A DNA stretch of 64,000 bases. Origin: Siniperca chuatsi (taxonomy: Eukaryota > Chordata > Actinopteri > Centrarchiformes > Sinipercidae). Below the pieces are notes generated by a model. The model had not been told where the DNA came from and searched no databases. It saw nothing but the letters and a program-made list of their open reading frames with translations. The DNA is taken from assembly GCF_020085105.1 (NCBI RefSeq), contig NC_058058.1, positions 6,874,175 through 6,938,174 of the forward strand, in the 5' to 3' direction. The position numbers and the translations under genes were made by a program. Below, piece after piece: positions 36,601-46,574 of this stretch. The stretch's first letter is position 1; each line of letters begins with the position of its first letter.

Positions 36601-39600
36601 GCACCTCCTATTAATTTGGCACCTTTGTCGATGTGCTTCTCTGTGGTTCCGATCCCAGTTGAAAAGACTAAGATTGTTTTTTATGTGTTCCCCAGAGGAA
36701 GGCTGTGACTCATATCCACTGGCCATATCTGTAATACCTTTTACAATGGAGTGTATTTGTACCTCTGTATACTGTATTTACTGCAGGCTTTCACCTACAA
36801 GGTTTTCTTTCAAAAAGATTTAGGAAACTTTGAAAACATACAAAGTTTCTTATGATTATCGATAACACCACTGAGAATCAAATATTAATCGTGTTAATAA
36901 TGGAGATATTTTATGTTGAAAACCAGAAAATGCAAGTATCACTTGAAAGTGATATTTGTTAGCACCAAATGTGCATATTCTTAAAATATTTTTAGCGACA
37001 CTAGCGGCGTCAACTGCCACTTGGTCCAGACTGAAATATCTCAACAATTATAGGATGGATTACCATGAAATTTGGTATAGACATCCATGGTGCCCAAACG
37101 ATGAATCCTAATAACTTTGGTGATCCCTGACTTTTCCCTGCAGCGCCACCAGCAGGTCAAAGTGTTCACTTATCCAGTTAAATATTTCAACATCTACAAG
37201 ATGAATTAGCCCAAAGATATAAGATATTCAAAGCTAAAATTCATTACCTTCTCCACTTTGTTACCCTCTTTGGTGGTGAATGTTATAGTAATATTGGAAC
37301 TACAACAAAGATCTTTTTTTTTTTAACAGTCTGAGTGATGGTGTGGTACAGCTGGGTGTTAATTCCAGTGCGTGAAGATAAAAACATGGTGTGAAACTTG
37401 TCTCTTTCATGGTGTTGGCACTGTCAAGTAGGACAGGTGTGACTCCACAAGCCAATCAACATCAATATCTTACAATAGCAAAGCACAGACAGCATCTCCA
37501 AACACACTGGATGTACTGTAAAATACATAATGATACCAGCTTTAAAATAATCAGGTTTCTTCCCCTTTGAGTCAAGAGAGTGACACTAATTAAATGTGAT
37601 GTCCAAGAGATTGACACAGCGAGGGAAAGTGATTTCATCATATATATTTATGATCTCATACCAGACTGAATGATATCAAAGGTCATCATGTCTGACTGTT
37701 GTCTTTATAGTCAAACAAAACACTTGGGTGGATTAAAAAGACAAAGTTCAGCGTCTCGGACAGGAGAGAGTCTAAATAAACAACGATTTGTCCTCTCGCT
37801 TTAAAGGCGAGTGAGCAGCAGCCTTACAGGAACATGACGGAAGTGATGATGATGATGACATAGAGTTGGCATTTCAGCTGTTATTACAGATATCTGGCCT
37901 CTGTGTACAGATGCATTTGCTTTTGCTTTCGTAATGCCAACCTCTCACTCCCTATCCTCCATCTACAAAGCCTCTAAATCCTTTGATAAAAAGTATTCAC
38001 TAAAAGCTTTTTTACAGACTGAGAACAGGTACAAGTAATTTATTCTGAGTACTTGCATATCCAGAGTCCAATTGTAGTACTTCATATTGTGTACATCAAT
38101 CATGCAACGCATACAATAGACAATATATAGTATGTTGACAAAGATACTTGTTTGAAAGCTTCGGAAACAACAAATAAGTTGGACCTTGTGTTGTGAATGT
38201 TTTTGTCAAGCTGCTGTTTTCAAGGTCAACAATGAACCTTCGGGATCAATATTTAATATACTGCATTTAGTATACCTGATATCCAAGTCCCCTTTTTTTA
38301 GAGGACATGAATTTTGTTTTATTAACTAGGACAATATCTAAAGTCGTTACTCAAATGTTAATGTTTCCAAGTTGATATTATTTTTTGAAACAGATCCCAG
38401 ATCACTTTAGCCTGCATCTAGATCTCTGAATCGCCATCCACATCTCCCAATAGTTTTCAGCGATTTAAATAGGTCTGGTGTTTCCTTGGTTGGAAAAACA
38501 TCCGAACCAATCACAACTTTGTGGGCAGGATTTGCCAGAACCACAAAAATGGCCAGAATAAAGGCCTCAAAGTTCACGTTACAAAGTAATCCACCAGGAA
38601 TGTGCGCTTGTATGTCTGTGATTGGCTAATGCAGCGCCTTGCCACATGATGTCACGTTGCACTGCAGCAAAAGTTGAGCCTGGTTCAACTTTTTTTGCCG
38701 GATGACCCTGTGTTGTTTCGCCAGACTGGCTCCATTCAAATGAATGAGAGGGCTTTGTTTTTTCACGCCCGGCTCAAGTAAAGTTAACTGCTCCTAGCAA
38801 CCACTACTGCAAGTTTTGTGTTAACTGAAAAGTAAGGATAAAATGAAACCAAACAATCCTCACTCTCAGCTAATGAAAACAATGAAATGAAACTAACAAA
38901 CAAATTGCAATTCAGTCTGATTATCGGGCCAAGACCTCTTGGCATCGACTCAATTAACCTTGTACTACATATAATACATTATAGCTTATTATTGGCTTCA
39001 ATACTATACTTTTCTTAATTTGATTTTATTTATTTAGGATCTATGGATCTACTAAAACACGTCAATTCAAGGGATAACATGTTAAAGTGAAAACACTTCC
39101 AACATGGGCCGAAGATGTTGAAAGACAGACATAAAACATTAATCGTTTATTAATTGCAAATCAAGTAACTATATAGAAAGATATTACAATACACTCGAGC
39201 CAACTTTGTGTTTTACCACGAGCTGCAAAGCAGTTATAAAGGAGCCAAATGGCAAAACATGTTTATCCCATTCTGTTTCTACTATGTTAATGCATTAAAT
39301 ACATTTAACAGTCTTGCAGTATGCAGTAGAATACTTTTTCTACTGACCAACACCTGAGAAGGTTTTAGCTGTGTCCAGGTCCGGTAAAATCCTCTGGTCC
39401 CTAAGAACTGAGCTTACCTTTCATGTTTTTTATCTCTCTCTGTTTTGAATAGCGTACCTCAGTTTCGCAAGATTTAGATTCTGGATTCAAGAGGTTAATC
39501 CGATGCTTTGTTCTGCCGCTGTCAGTTAAATCCTCCTTATTCAATAATGGCTTTGTAAGGAAACTAAAGTAAATAGAAATTTCTGTTGTGTTTATCTTGT

Positions 39601-42600
39601 TAGTTTGGCTCTGATTACCTTTTTATAGAGGTTTTGATTGTTCTGATTGTAAGGTAAGACCTGAACCTTCTGCAGTACATATCCAACACAAAAAGCAGGC
39701 CAGAGGCTGTTGGAAAAGGTGTGCTGTAAAATAATGAGATAAAAGCCTCATGATTGGATTTTTCCCTTTTTTACAATGTGACCATTAACAAGCCACAGAA
39801 TATCAGAGGAAATGGTTTCATTTTACCAGACCAAGACCCATGCCGGGCATAGGTAGAGCAATATATATTAGTCATACAATAGCAATGCTTAGCCACTGAC
39901 TTTGAAAATGTCTTAGTATCCTGCAGGTGTGTTTGAGAATCTAGTTTTATTTTTCTGGGTAATGTCTTAATAAAGAAAATATAATATAAAATAATTAGTT
40001 TCCAGTTATAAAATATCTTCATCTATCTTCAGTATTTCGAATGTCATCTTGAAAATATAAAACCAATATGTTTGAGCGTCAGGGAATTCTGACAAAGCAA
40101 AATAATTTGATATTACTTGTCACATATGAAACAAGTGTGGTCAGATAATTACCAGAGGTGTAAGTGCAGCACAGTAAGATGACACAGACTTCGCCAGACC
40201 ACATTTTCATTGAAACTACTGTCTACTAGGGCTGTAACTAATGATTACTTTCGCTTACTTTCAGATTAATGGACCAATTATTTTCTCGATTAACCATTTG
40301 ATCTATAGAATGTCGACCAACTGTCCAAAACCCAAAGATATTCAGTTTACTGTCATGGAGGACTATTTTCTAACAGAAAATATACAGATTTGTGAAACTG
40401 GAACCAGTGAATTTTTGCTTAAAAAAATGTAATTAAACAATTAATTAATTATCAAAACAGTTACCGAAATAGTCTATATAAAAACAGTGCTTTTCGAAGT
40501 CTGTGGATACTCATGAGTAACTGGGACATTGTTTCCTAAAAGACATGTTGCTGTTGAGTTTTTCATATGTATTTCATCAATGCTCTGAGGAGCACAAATT
40601 AAACAAAATTCACCTCCATTTTATTGTTGTGGTGGCCGATGGTGGTGATTTCAAAAGTTGGATCTCAAAATCTTGGCACTAAAAACTGTATGGTCAGAGA
40701 CCACCACTGTGTTGTCTTGTTTTTGTTTTGTCATTTGGGTGAAGTGACCCTGTAAGGTCTTCCATCTTGAAAGAATTTCAATGAAAATTTTGCCTTTAGG
40801 GTGATAGGAAATAGAAAATAATAATACTCAATTTGGCAGCAGTGTGCCATGGAGGGCTGACTGTTTTTAATAGCTGATTTCACTGATTGATTAGCATGTC
40901 TCAGTGCAGAGAGGAAGAACTAATCACTGAAATCACTTGCAGGAGGCTTTGAATTTAATGAAACCTGCATACACTCTGCCCTCCATGACAGATCAAGTCT
41001 TCTGATTTAAGTCAGTTTAATTCAGTGTACGTATTCTTTTTTTGTTTTGTTTTGTTTTTATTGTTCACAAATCATGACCCGGGCAGTCGCTGGCATCCTT
41101 GTCAGTCAACATGCTCACAGGCTCTTCTAAAGTATGAGCGAACATCTGCCGCATGCTCAAAGTCAAACACAAGAGGCAATAAAATGAGTTTTAGAGTGGA
41201 GGAGTGATGGCTTTCTTAAAGGCTTGTCATTGTGCACAACCATCAAGCATCAACATATGGGCTGGTTTCTGCTGAATTTTCAATGCCTGTCAAGTGTGTA
41301 TTGAGATGGGGAGGACAGCGCTGCCTGACAGCCTCCGAGACATGTTGGCAGTTGGATTCGCAGGACGTGGGTTGACTCCGAGTGAGGGATCGGTGTGAAC
41401 AGTCAGATGTCGAGGAGCCATTATGTCACAGCAACGGTCATTTTCTTTCCAAAACAAATAGAGTCAGACTAGAATAGCACCAAACTGCACACATGCAATT
41501 ACATCAAGCACATTCATCAGAGTGAAGTGAATGTGGGTCAAACACACAGACTTTTATGGCTGTTCATCACATACTGTTCAGTACAACCTTTTACCCATAA
41601 TGGCCATGCTGAATTTCAAGATGAAGATCTGCCACAAACTGTAATCTTAAGCTCTCCATTTCATGATTTTGGTGAACATGTGGGAAGAAACATGTAGAGA
41701 AACCTGTAGATATTTTATTACTATTTATTTTTTTATTTAAAAAAAGACAAAAACATAAACATAGAAACAACATGAAAGCAAGAGCAAAGGAAAGGAAGGA
41801 AGGAAGAGAGAAGGAAGTAAGGAAAGAAAGAAAGAAGTGAAGGAAGGAAAGAAGTAAACAAGGAAGAAAGTATGGTAGTAAAGAAGGAATTACGGAGGGA
41901 AGTAAAGAAAGAAAGTAGTGACGAAGAAACGGAGGAAGGAAGGAGTAGTAAGGAAAGAAGGAAAGAAAAAAGGATAAAACAGGATAGATTGCAGATCTTT
42001 TGTTTAAATCAGAAAATCAATCCTTCATGTCAGTCATGCCATGTCATTGAAAAATCTTTGTCCTTGTGAGGACAGACTCTGTCTTGATTGTATGAATTTT
42101 ATGTCTTGGCTTGACGATTCTCTAATTGATTTGTTAATAGACCATTGGTTTTGAGGTTTATTTTTTGGTATTTTATGTCTGCAATCACAAGTCAATCAAC
42201 CTGATAAACTTTGGGTAAGATACAAGAATGATGGGAATAGTACTGTAATTGAAGCATTACATTATACCTGCTTTATGCAGTGGGGAGGTGCAAAGGAAAT
42301 TACCTCTAGTATAACTGGAAAGTCACAGGTTTTATCCTCAAAGTAGTTAAAGTGTCCATCACTGTCCCTGTCCTTGGCACTGATTCCAACCTGCTCCTGG
42401 GTCACAGAGGGATACGCCCAGAGAATACTTTTTAATTATACAGTGAAATAGGATGACTGACAGATTCCAAAAAGAAACTAACTTTAATTCACACCTTTCC
42501 CTTCGGTCCGTCTCTCTCCAGGTGAATCTAGGCAGCAATCAGTACCTGTTCACAGTTGACGTGAACCCATCTGAAATGCCATGCCTCTGCCTCAGACATG

Positions 42601-45600
42601 ATGTGGACGCTCTGGTGTGGCAGCCTCGTCCTGACCAACCCAGTAACATGTGGGAGCACATTGCCACATTCAACGCCTTGGGTAAGAGCTTTAACTAAAA
42701 ACACCTATTCTGATGCTTCTAGTTAGACATACTAATCTGTGTATATTCTATTTGCAACAGTATCTCACAAAAACCCCACAGAAATATATGTTGTAGTATT
42801 AAACGTAATGTGTGATTCATTGGTCTTGGAAGTGCAAACATGATATAGCATTCAAAAGATAAAGCTCAAAAACAAAACATCAAAAAAGTTTGCTTGCTAC
42901 ATTGGATCTGCGTGTAACAGCACTGTGACTATGATCTAACAAACATGTCGAATGCATGCATCTGTGTTTGCATCCATTTGCAGTCATCTTTTGGAGTCTG
43001 ACTTGAGATACAGTCATTACATTTTATTTGAAATTTTAGGGCACATGGTAAGTAATATGCTATAGGAATACATTTAAATACATTGTTATGGGTGTCTGTG
43101 CTATAAGAAAGTAAATTTGAAAAATCAGCGGTGTGCACTGACAAAGAAGTGAAATGTTTAGTGCTTCTCGCTTTCTTCTACTGTCGCCTCCACTCTAACA
43201 CTCAGCTGATCTGCTGTTCTCAGCTCCACCTCATAAGGGACTAAGCTAAACAACTCCGTAGTAAAAAAAAAAAAAAAAAAATCTACTACAGCTTCCTCTA
43301 CTGCCGACCATTGTACCTTGGCCTTCAGCACACATCAATTAAAGCCAGTAAGTGGCATCCAGGATTTATTGGCATTTATCACTGAACTAGGATTATAAAA
43401 AACACTATTTTGTTTTGACAGCGTGACAATCCCTGAGATTTTCATTTCATTGCTGTGAGATGCCACAGAAGGCTCTTAAACATGCAAGAAAAAGACTTCT
43501 GCAGTTGGCAGAAATGTGTATGACATCACCTTTGTACTCTGGCATACATGTGCATCCTTGTGCATGTGCTGGTAGAACTCGTACAACCAATATGAGGACA
43601 CGCTCATGAAAACCTTACTCTACAGAGCCCCTAGTGGTCAGAAACTCCACAGGGTCCCTTTTAAGATGTGAAATGTTACATTATGTCACAGTATGTGGGA
43701 GTTGTTATAAGATGTAAGCAGCATTCCCAGTGGAATATCTTAATTTCCATTTTTGATGAATGATGACAACTTAAGTTGAATTATTCATTCTTGCAGCCAT
43801 TAACTTTGTTTTCATCCACTGTCATGCTGCTGCCGTGCCTCTAGTGCTGCAGTGGATAGATGACAGAACATTTTAAATCGCGGCAATAAAACTGCAGTTA
43901 ATGACGAGGGAGTTCACTGACGCTGCTTGTAGCCTACAAGGACTCAAAAAGAAATATATGAAAAACTGTTTGAAAACAGGATCATTAACAGATCTCTAGT
44001 CTGCTCAGCATATAAACCTCTCAAAGAGGCCTCTCACAATGAAATCAAATACTCAGGCCATCAGCCAGTGTACCCATTTCTGGAGTCTCTTTCAATCTCT
44101 GTCTTCATTTTTTCGTCTTTATCTACTCATCTATCTCTCCTCAACGACGGCATCTGGAACAAGTTTTATTTCAATTTTCCACTTTGGCAGGTACGGCATT
44201 GTCATTTGTCTTTTTTTTTTTCTCTGTCTGTAATACATCATCCAATTTGAGTGTGCAGATAGATCCCCAGTGATGTTTTTCAGAAATGATCACAGTGAAT
44301 CCAAATGAGGCTCAGAGGAAAATGATGCACGTTTTAACATCAAAATCAGGCTTGTTACAGTGCAATAGAAAAGACTGTGTAGTTTTCCCCTTGCACACGA
44401 GTGAGTGTCTATTAAACCAGCATTTAGTGGATCCTTCAAAGTTTGTATATTCTCATATAGAAAAGAAACGTTATGCACTGTTGAAACAAACGTTAGATTC
44501 ATGTATATAAAGCTCAGATAATGAATTTGTGTTGAGTGAATGAGTGTTTCTGAGAGCGTAGAAATTTTTATATAACACAGTAATGGGTTTGTATTGATTG
44601 CTGCTAGTTGAGGCTCTAAAAGGCAGCATAATTTTGTAAAACTAATCTTATTAGTCTTAATGACAGAGTTGAGCAGCAGCAGAGAGTGTTTCAATAACCT
44701 TCTGTTATTGATGTCAGGTGTCAGATGGGAAATCTCCAGATCCCAAGGTGACGTGTTCAAAGTTATTTAATTTACACTGATATAAAACAGAAAAAATCTA
44801 CAAATCCCCATATTTGAGAAACTGGAACAGGTGAATGTTTGGCATTTTAGTTTGATAAATGACTTAAACGATTAATCCATTATCAAAATTAGCGTTTATT
44901 AATTATCTCTCCAACTAATTGTGTTAGCGCTAATGTTTTACTTTATTGATGTGTTACATCTATAAAACACTTTCATATGTGAATATCAAACATGTATATA
45001 TCTGCTACCTTAGTGCTGCCTCTTTCTCACTAACTGAATTCACTGGCTCATTAATTCTGTATTCGCCTGAACTCATGAATCCGTATGAACTGGATTCAAA
45101 CATTTGCTGCAAATTTTAACCTAATCTTTAGCTACACCCAAGCACTTATTCCCTGTACAATAAAGCTATGAGACCTTTTTTATTTCAGCTACTTGACTGT
45201 TTTTTGAGGATTTTAGCTACCTGGGTAGCATTTCAATTATTCTAATCTTCTCCTCCCTGTGCACCAAGACAAGAGAAATTATTCTGTTGGCACAGTATCC
45301 TTTCTGTTTTAAGTTCTGCAATTTAAAGCTTCCATTAAAAACTATTCATCAGAAAATCAAACACATCATACACTTGGCTCAGCCAATCCTTTCTTAACCT
45401 TTTAGATGGGGCAGTGGTGGCCTAAAGGTTACAGACGTTGTTACTAGAAGGTTGATCCACTATCAAGCCAGCTTCAATGTACCGTCCAGCAGGATAAATC
45501 TGGGTGACGAAAGAGCAGCGCTTGCCCTTACCTAAGGTATCCTTGAGCAAGGCCCTGATACCCCATCTGCTCTATTGGAACTGCTTTATTACTCTTCTAC

Positions 45601-45973
45601 TGTATAACTGTGTGAGAAGAACAGGTCACTCCTGTTAGAGATCCTCTCTGCACGTCTCTGATCTTACCATTCTGTTTTCATAGGCTACGTCCAGGCATCC
45701 AAACGGGATAAAAAGTTTGCAACCTGCGCTCCGAACTTCTCCTACGCTTCACTCTGCGAATGTCTCCGCCGCACATTCATCTACCGACAGCCGTCACCGG
45801 TGGAAACCGTCCTCTTCAACAGGAAGCAGGGCCGTCAGGTAGGACAGGTTGCCAAGCAACAAGTGGCCAGCCTGGACTCCGATAAACCAATTCTGGGCTT
45901 CAGAGCAACCAATGAGAGACTGTACATCCTGACCTCCAGTAACCTCTTTGTTCTAAAGGTCAATAATAATTAG
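10810..45973 (+). CDS. nudcd1: NudC domain-containing protein 1 (NUDCD1, CML66), complete
   Basis: Ten coding exons join in phase: 10810-10924, 12094-12248, 15293-15478, 18906-19089, 19855-20043, 27187-27394, 33437-33581, 34442-34567, 42522-42681 and 45684-45973 (TAG). They total 1,758 nt, 585 aa, against 583 in human as I recall it. Diagnostic stretches include [83 protein letters not shown] and [12 protein letters not shown]. The CS (p23/NudC-like) domain spans roughly residues 277-375 across exons 6-7, with [26 protein letters not shown] and GPMWPEL. Flanking regions resemble the beta-propeller-like parts of the family. NUDCD1 is described as an Hsp90-linked cochaperone that favours beta-propeller and DEAH-helicase clients and as a leukaemia-associated antigen. 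Introns of 3-8 kb are filled with old transposons. A polyadenylation hexamer follows at 46196. Confidence 0.97.
11341..11580 (+). repeat. Dispersed repeat, copy 1 (NUDCD1 intron 1)
   Basis: It shares CTTCACCACACAGCAT, GGCTATGCATTCA, AATGACTTGCTG and TTTTACTTGTC-like blocks in the same order with 17870-18100 in intron 3. It is an ancient dispersed element of unknown class. Boundaries are approximate. Confidence 0.5.
12350..12990 (+). mobile_element. Decayed LINE reverse-transcriptase 3' end (NUDCD1 intron 2)
   Basis: The plus strand first reads [17 protein letters not shown] codons (from about 12390), then a frame from 12605 to 12904 with [59 protein letters not shown] and [15 protein letters not shown]. 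This is the conserved C-terminal part of the ORF2 protein of fish CR1/Rex1-type LINEs: end of the polymerase, then the 'LPSGRR' block. The stretch between the two parts is broken by stops and frameshifts, so it is dead. It is sense to NUDCD1. Confidence 0.75.
14333..14590 (-). repeat. MITE-like 'GCTGCAACTAATGATTA' family, antisense copy
   Basis: TTTGGGTTTTGGACTGTTGG, GTCAGACAAAACAAGCAATT and a GATTAATC-rich end are the reverse complement of blocks in the 22.4- and 40.2-kb copies. It contains a C9 run followed by a short (AC)n and a T run. Confidence 0.65.
14690..14803 (-). pseudogene. Tc1/mariner-like transposase fossil, C-terminal part
   Basis: Translated on the minus strand it reads [12 protein letters not shown], then [20 protein letters not shown]. 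This matches the C-terminus of fish Tc1-like transposases (MREYLLEEW...EAVL.A.GG.TPY, from memory). It is separated from the upstream transposase part (15046-15235) by about 240 bp of a different repeat. Substitutions and the broken frame show it is inactive. Confidence 0.75.
14806..15045 (+). repeat. Repeat inserted into the Tc1-like fossil
   Basis: It contains CCTTTATTTAATCAGGTCATC, TCATTGAGATCAAGATCTC and GAGAGACCTGAGTACAGCAG, a sequence I recognise as a frequent interspersed fish repeat. It splits the transposase fossil, so it arrived later. Ends are approximate. Confidence 0.5.
15046..15235 (-). pseudogene. Tc1/mariner-like transposase fossil, catalytic-region part
   Basis: On the minus strand it reads SLNGLV..., then [11 protein letters not shown], followed by a frame carrying RQCSPPP. 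PDLNPIE.LW is the hallmark near the last catalytic residue of Tc1-like DDE enzymes. Here Glu is replaced by Ser and stop codons interrupt the frame, so it cannot be active. It lies 57 bp upstream of NUDCD1 exon 3. Confidence 0.75.
17870..18100 (+). repeat. Dispersed repeat, copy 2 (NUDCD1 intron 3)
   Basis: Partner of the 11341-11580 copy: CTTCACCACACAGCAT, AGGAGGCTATGCATTC, GGAATGACTTGCTGGACACA and CTTACTTGTC occur in the same order. Confidence 0.5.
18676..18770 (+). repeat. Truncated MITE-like 'GCTGCAGCTAATGATTA' copy
   Basis: GTAGGGCTGCAGCTAATGAT starts the copy and AAAATGTCAGGAAATAGTG ends the recognisable part. Only the left end of the family is present. Confidence 0.6.
20166..20535 (+). 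repeat. TIR element 'TTTAAAGCTGC', left part
   Basis: It starts TTTTAAAGCTGCTGTAATTC and includes GACATATTATCACTATATAA, TGCTAAATGCTCCACTTCC and GCTGAAAACAGCTGCCTGCGG. The same blocks recur at 52.2-52.5 kb and 55.18-55.31 kb. Its left terminus is the reverse complement of the right termini of those copies (GCAGCTTTAAAG), implying terminal inverted repeats. It continues at 21440 after an insertion. Confidence 0.6.
20536..21439 (+). mobile_element. About 0.9-kb insertion splitting the TIR element
   Basis: The insert begins near ACTAGAAGGGCACTTGGAGA, followed by GCGCAGACCTCCGCCAAGGC, a motif I recall as frequent in fish repeats. It ends before AACAATGAGCTAAATGAGG, which resumes the interrupted element. 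No transposase frame was recognised. Confidence 0.45.
21440..21640 (+). repeat. TIR element 'TTTAAAGCTGC', right part
   Basis: AACAATGAGCTAAATGAGGC, GTGATAATTCTCTGTGGTCG and AGCGACCCCTTTCACATTAC match 52560-52680 in order. The far right terminus is less clear than in the 52- and 55-kb copies. Confidence 0.6.
22431..22712 (+). repeat. MITE-like 'GCTGCAACTAATGATTA' family copy
   Basis: CCTGCAATTGATAAATATTA, GTTGATTAATCAATTAACTG, GATGTCTTCAAATTGCTC, AAAAACCCAAAGG and a terminal TCTAATCAATTAAAGG make up a diverged copy. Its right end touches the next element at 22713. Confidence 0.6.
22713..23217. repeat. Long-terminal-inverted-repeat element (about 0.5 kb), most complete copy
   Basis: The left end reads AAAGGAAAAGTTGAACATCT TGGGAAATACGC. 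The right end, reverse-complemented, reads AAAGGAATAATTCAACATTT TGGGGAACTCGC. The arms are therefore inverted repeats, extending inward through CTTATTCGC...CTTGCCGAGAGTT on the left and GAACTCTCTGC...GCGAGTT on the right. Inner blocks (GGTTAGCTTAGCTTAGCAT, CTAGCCTGGCTCTATCC, GATTTAGAGGTGCTGGTAGG) recur at 51.0-51.3 kb and partly at 7.2 and 54.1 kb. Non-autonomous, abundant in fish by recollection. Confidence 0.75.
24160..24385 (-). repeat. 'AAGTACTT' family repeat, antisense copy
   Basis: It contains TTAAATCTTAATCTGTAAAG, AAATGTAGTGCAGTAAGATG, CCCTCTGAAATGTAGAGGAG, AATACTTGGGTAAATGTG and terminal CTTTCCACCACTGA. The CCACCACTG end is the mirror of the start at 3380. Confidence 0.65.
29661..29679. 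repeat. GT microsatellite
   Basis: About 9.5 GT units in NUDCD1 intron 6. Confidence 0.9.
30585..30606. repeat. CA microsatellite
   Basis: About 11 CA units preceded by a short CT run, in NUDCD1 intron 6. Confidence 0.9.
31045..31640. repeat. Composite dispersed repeat with an internal duplication
   Basis: A block CCTCGCAGATCATCATAAAA, CACACTTCATTCAAACCTGA at 31161 recurs as CCTCGCAGGTCATCGTTAAA, CACACTTCATTCAAACTGGA at 31525. The flanks (GTCTTGGTTAGTCTTTC, CTCTGGTTTGATCGAAATAA, GAATTAGATGTGAAAA) match 51660-51810. Family and class unknown; present twice in this window. Confidence 0.6.
32325..32715 (+). mobile_element. Solo LTR of an LTR retrotransposon, with 5-bp target-site duplication
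   Basis: The 391-bp unit begins TGTCACAG and ends CCTGACA, so it has TG...CA ends and perfect 5-bp terminal inverted repeats TGTCA/TGACA. It is flanked by the identical pentamer ACTAG at 32320-32324 and 32716-32720. Inside are a TATA-like GCATAAAAGC near 32416-32425, where U3/R would start, and AATAAA at 32663-32668, as expected of an LTR. A degenerate tandem of TCTCCAGTGATC-like units fills about 32510-32625. No internal retrotransposon coding sequence lies on either side, so it looks like the product of LTR-LTR recombination. Ty3/Gypsy-type is plausible but unproven. Confidence 0.8.
32721..32860 (+). repeat. Truncated MITE-like 'GCTGCAGCTCATGATTA' copy abutting the solo LTR
   Basis: GTCTGCAGCTCATGATTATT, CTCATTACAGATTAATC and CACATTGAGCCCAAGGTCAC follow immediately after the right target duplication of the LTR. 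Confidence 0.6.
35190..35380. repeat. 'GCTAACATG' rich dispersed repeat
   Basis: TTGCTAACATGCCCACAATG, ACAATGCTAATATGGTGA, ACCATGTTCACCATCATACC and GTGTTAGCATGGTAACATTT are blocks of a fish repeat I recognise. It is often found near the 'GGATGGATT.CCATGAAATTTGGT' repeat seen at 37.03 kb. Confidence 0.5.
37030..37265 (+). repeat. 'ATGGATTACCATGAAATTTGG' dispersed repeat
   Basis: TCTCAACAATTATAGGATGG, TACCATGAAATTTGGTATAG, GGTGATCCCTGACTTTTCCC and GCGCCACCAGCAGGTCAAAG recur, diverged, at 54395-54560. Boundaries are approximate. Confidence 0.65.
38460..38790. repeat. Probable MITE-like repeat
   Basis: It contains AACCAATCACAACTTTGTGG, GTGATTGGCTAATGCAGCGC and GCTCCATTCAAATGAATGAG, GC-richer than its surroundings and of a type I recall from fish repeats. 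No second copy was seen in this window, so the call rests on recollection. Confidence 0.4.
40228..40480 (+). repeat. MITE-like 'GCTGTAACTAATGATTA' copy, nearly full length
   Basis: It runs from AGGGCTGTAACTAATGATTA through TTATTTTCTCGATTAACC, TGTCCAAAACCCAAAGATAT, GAAACTGGAACCAGTGAATT and AATTAATTATCAAAACAG. This is the best-ordered copy of the family here. Confidence 0.7.
41777..41973 (+). repeat. GGAA/GAAA purine microsatellite tract
   Basis: Nearly 200 bp of almost pure purine on the plus strand, built of AAGG, GAAG and AAAG units with few T or C interruptions. An apparent open frame across it (Lys/Glu/Arg-rich) is an artefact of the tract. Confidence 0.85.
43263..43281 (+). repeat. A19 homopolymer
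   Basis: Uninterrupted A run in NUDCD1 intron 9. It could be the tail of an old retroposon, but no body was recognised beside it. Confidence 0.8.
44700..44925 (+). repeat. MITE-like 'GCTGCAACTAATGATTA' family, right part
   Basis: CCCAAGGTGACGTGTTCAAA, TATTTGAGAAACTGGAACAG, GTTTGGCATTTTAGTTTGAT and TGACTTAAACGATTAATCC are the right half of the family. The left half is missing. Confidence 0.65.
45408..45620 (+). mobile_element. tRNA-like SINE remnant
   Basis: GGGGCAGTGGTGGCCTAAAG, GTTACAGACG and AAGGTTGATCC resemble a tRNA-derived head with pol III box A (TGGCCTAAAGGTTA) and box B (GGTTGATCC, consensus GGTTCGANNCC). CCTTGAGCAAGGCCCTGATAC follows, a block typical of fish SINE bodies. It ends about 60 bp before NUDCD1 exon 10. 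Old and diverged. Confidence 0.6.
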
Positions 45974-46195
45974 ATTTGGGACTCTGTTAGTTTTAGATTT
46001 TCTTCTCATTGCCCCCTAAGAGCGCAATCATTCCAGACTGAAGATGTGTTATCTGCTACAACTGAAAAAACATCCTAATGTGTAAATTTGTGCCTCATCT
46101 GTCTGCACTGAGTTCTCCTCATGTTTCTTCTGTGTTGCAAAATGTCTATAAGATAAAAATAATTAAGGAACATGTTCTGAAAGACAAATTATAAT

Positions 46196-46201
46196 AATAA
46201 A
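46196..46201 (+). terminator. Candidate NUDCD1 polyadenylation signal
   Basis: AATAAA 223 nt after the TAG stop. It is the first canonical hexamer after the stop in a normal position. Confidence 0.45.
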
Positions 46202-46547
46202 CCTTCACTAGAGCTGAATTTCACCAGGATTTTCATTAAGAAAATGAAAATAAATGATATCATATCACATCTTTGAATGCTTTAATTTAACACACTGTTG
46301 TTGTCAAATGAATCGCATTTGATGATACTTGATGTTTCATAAATATACATTTCATATATGTAGTGCCCTATTAATAATGCTACTGTATTATTACAGACAT
46401 TTGTAATTCCATGAATTCCAATTCATAAATACATTTCTCTTAATTATACAGGTAAGGATAAAAATGTGTTTTTGATTTTGGTGTGAACTGTCCTTTTAAT
46501 GGCTGATTTACTAAATGTGTTGCACTGATTGTTGTATTTTTTGTCAG

Positions 46548-46574
46548 ATGGTCAGTGGGGAGGAGGACACTGAG
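46548..46574 (+). other. Exon-like segment, candidate alternative NUDCD1 exon 11
   Basis: A 27-nt segment (9 codons, MVSGEEDTE) is preceded by a T-rich tract ending TTTTTTGTCAG and followed by GTAATC. If exon 10 were spliced at AAAG/GTCAAT (45958) instead of reading to its stop, this segment would continue the frame in phase 0. The donor GTCAAT is weak. Inference from splice syntax only. Confidence 0.3.

Larger units (their letters stand above)
34568..42521 (+). other. NUDCD1 intron 8 (8.0 kb)
   Basis: The largest intron carries dispersed-repeat fragments near 35190-35380, 37030-37265 and 38460-38790, a MITE at 40228 and the purine tract at 41777. Long stretches (35.6-37.0, 39.0-40.2 and 40.5-41.7 kb) show nothing recognisable. 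Confidence 0.6.

Noticed and set aside
41872..42069. Lys/Glu/Arg-rich open frame resembling a charged coiled-coil protein
   Set aside because: It is a translation of the GGAA/GAAA purine tract and has no splice sites or family similarity.
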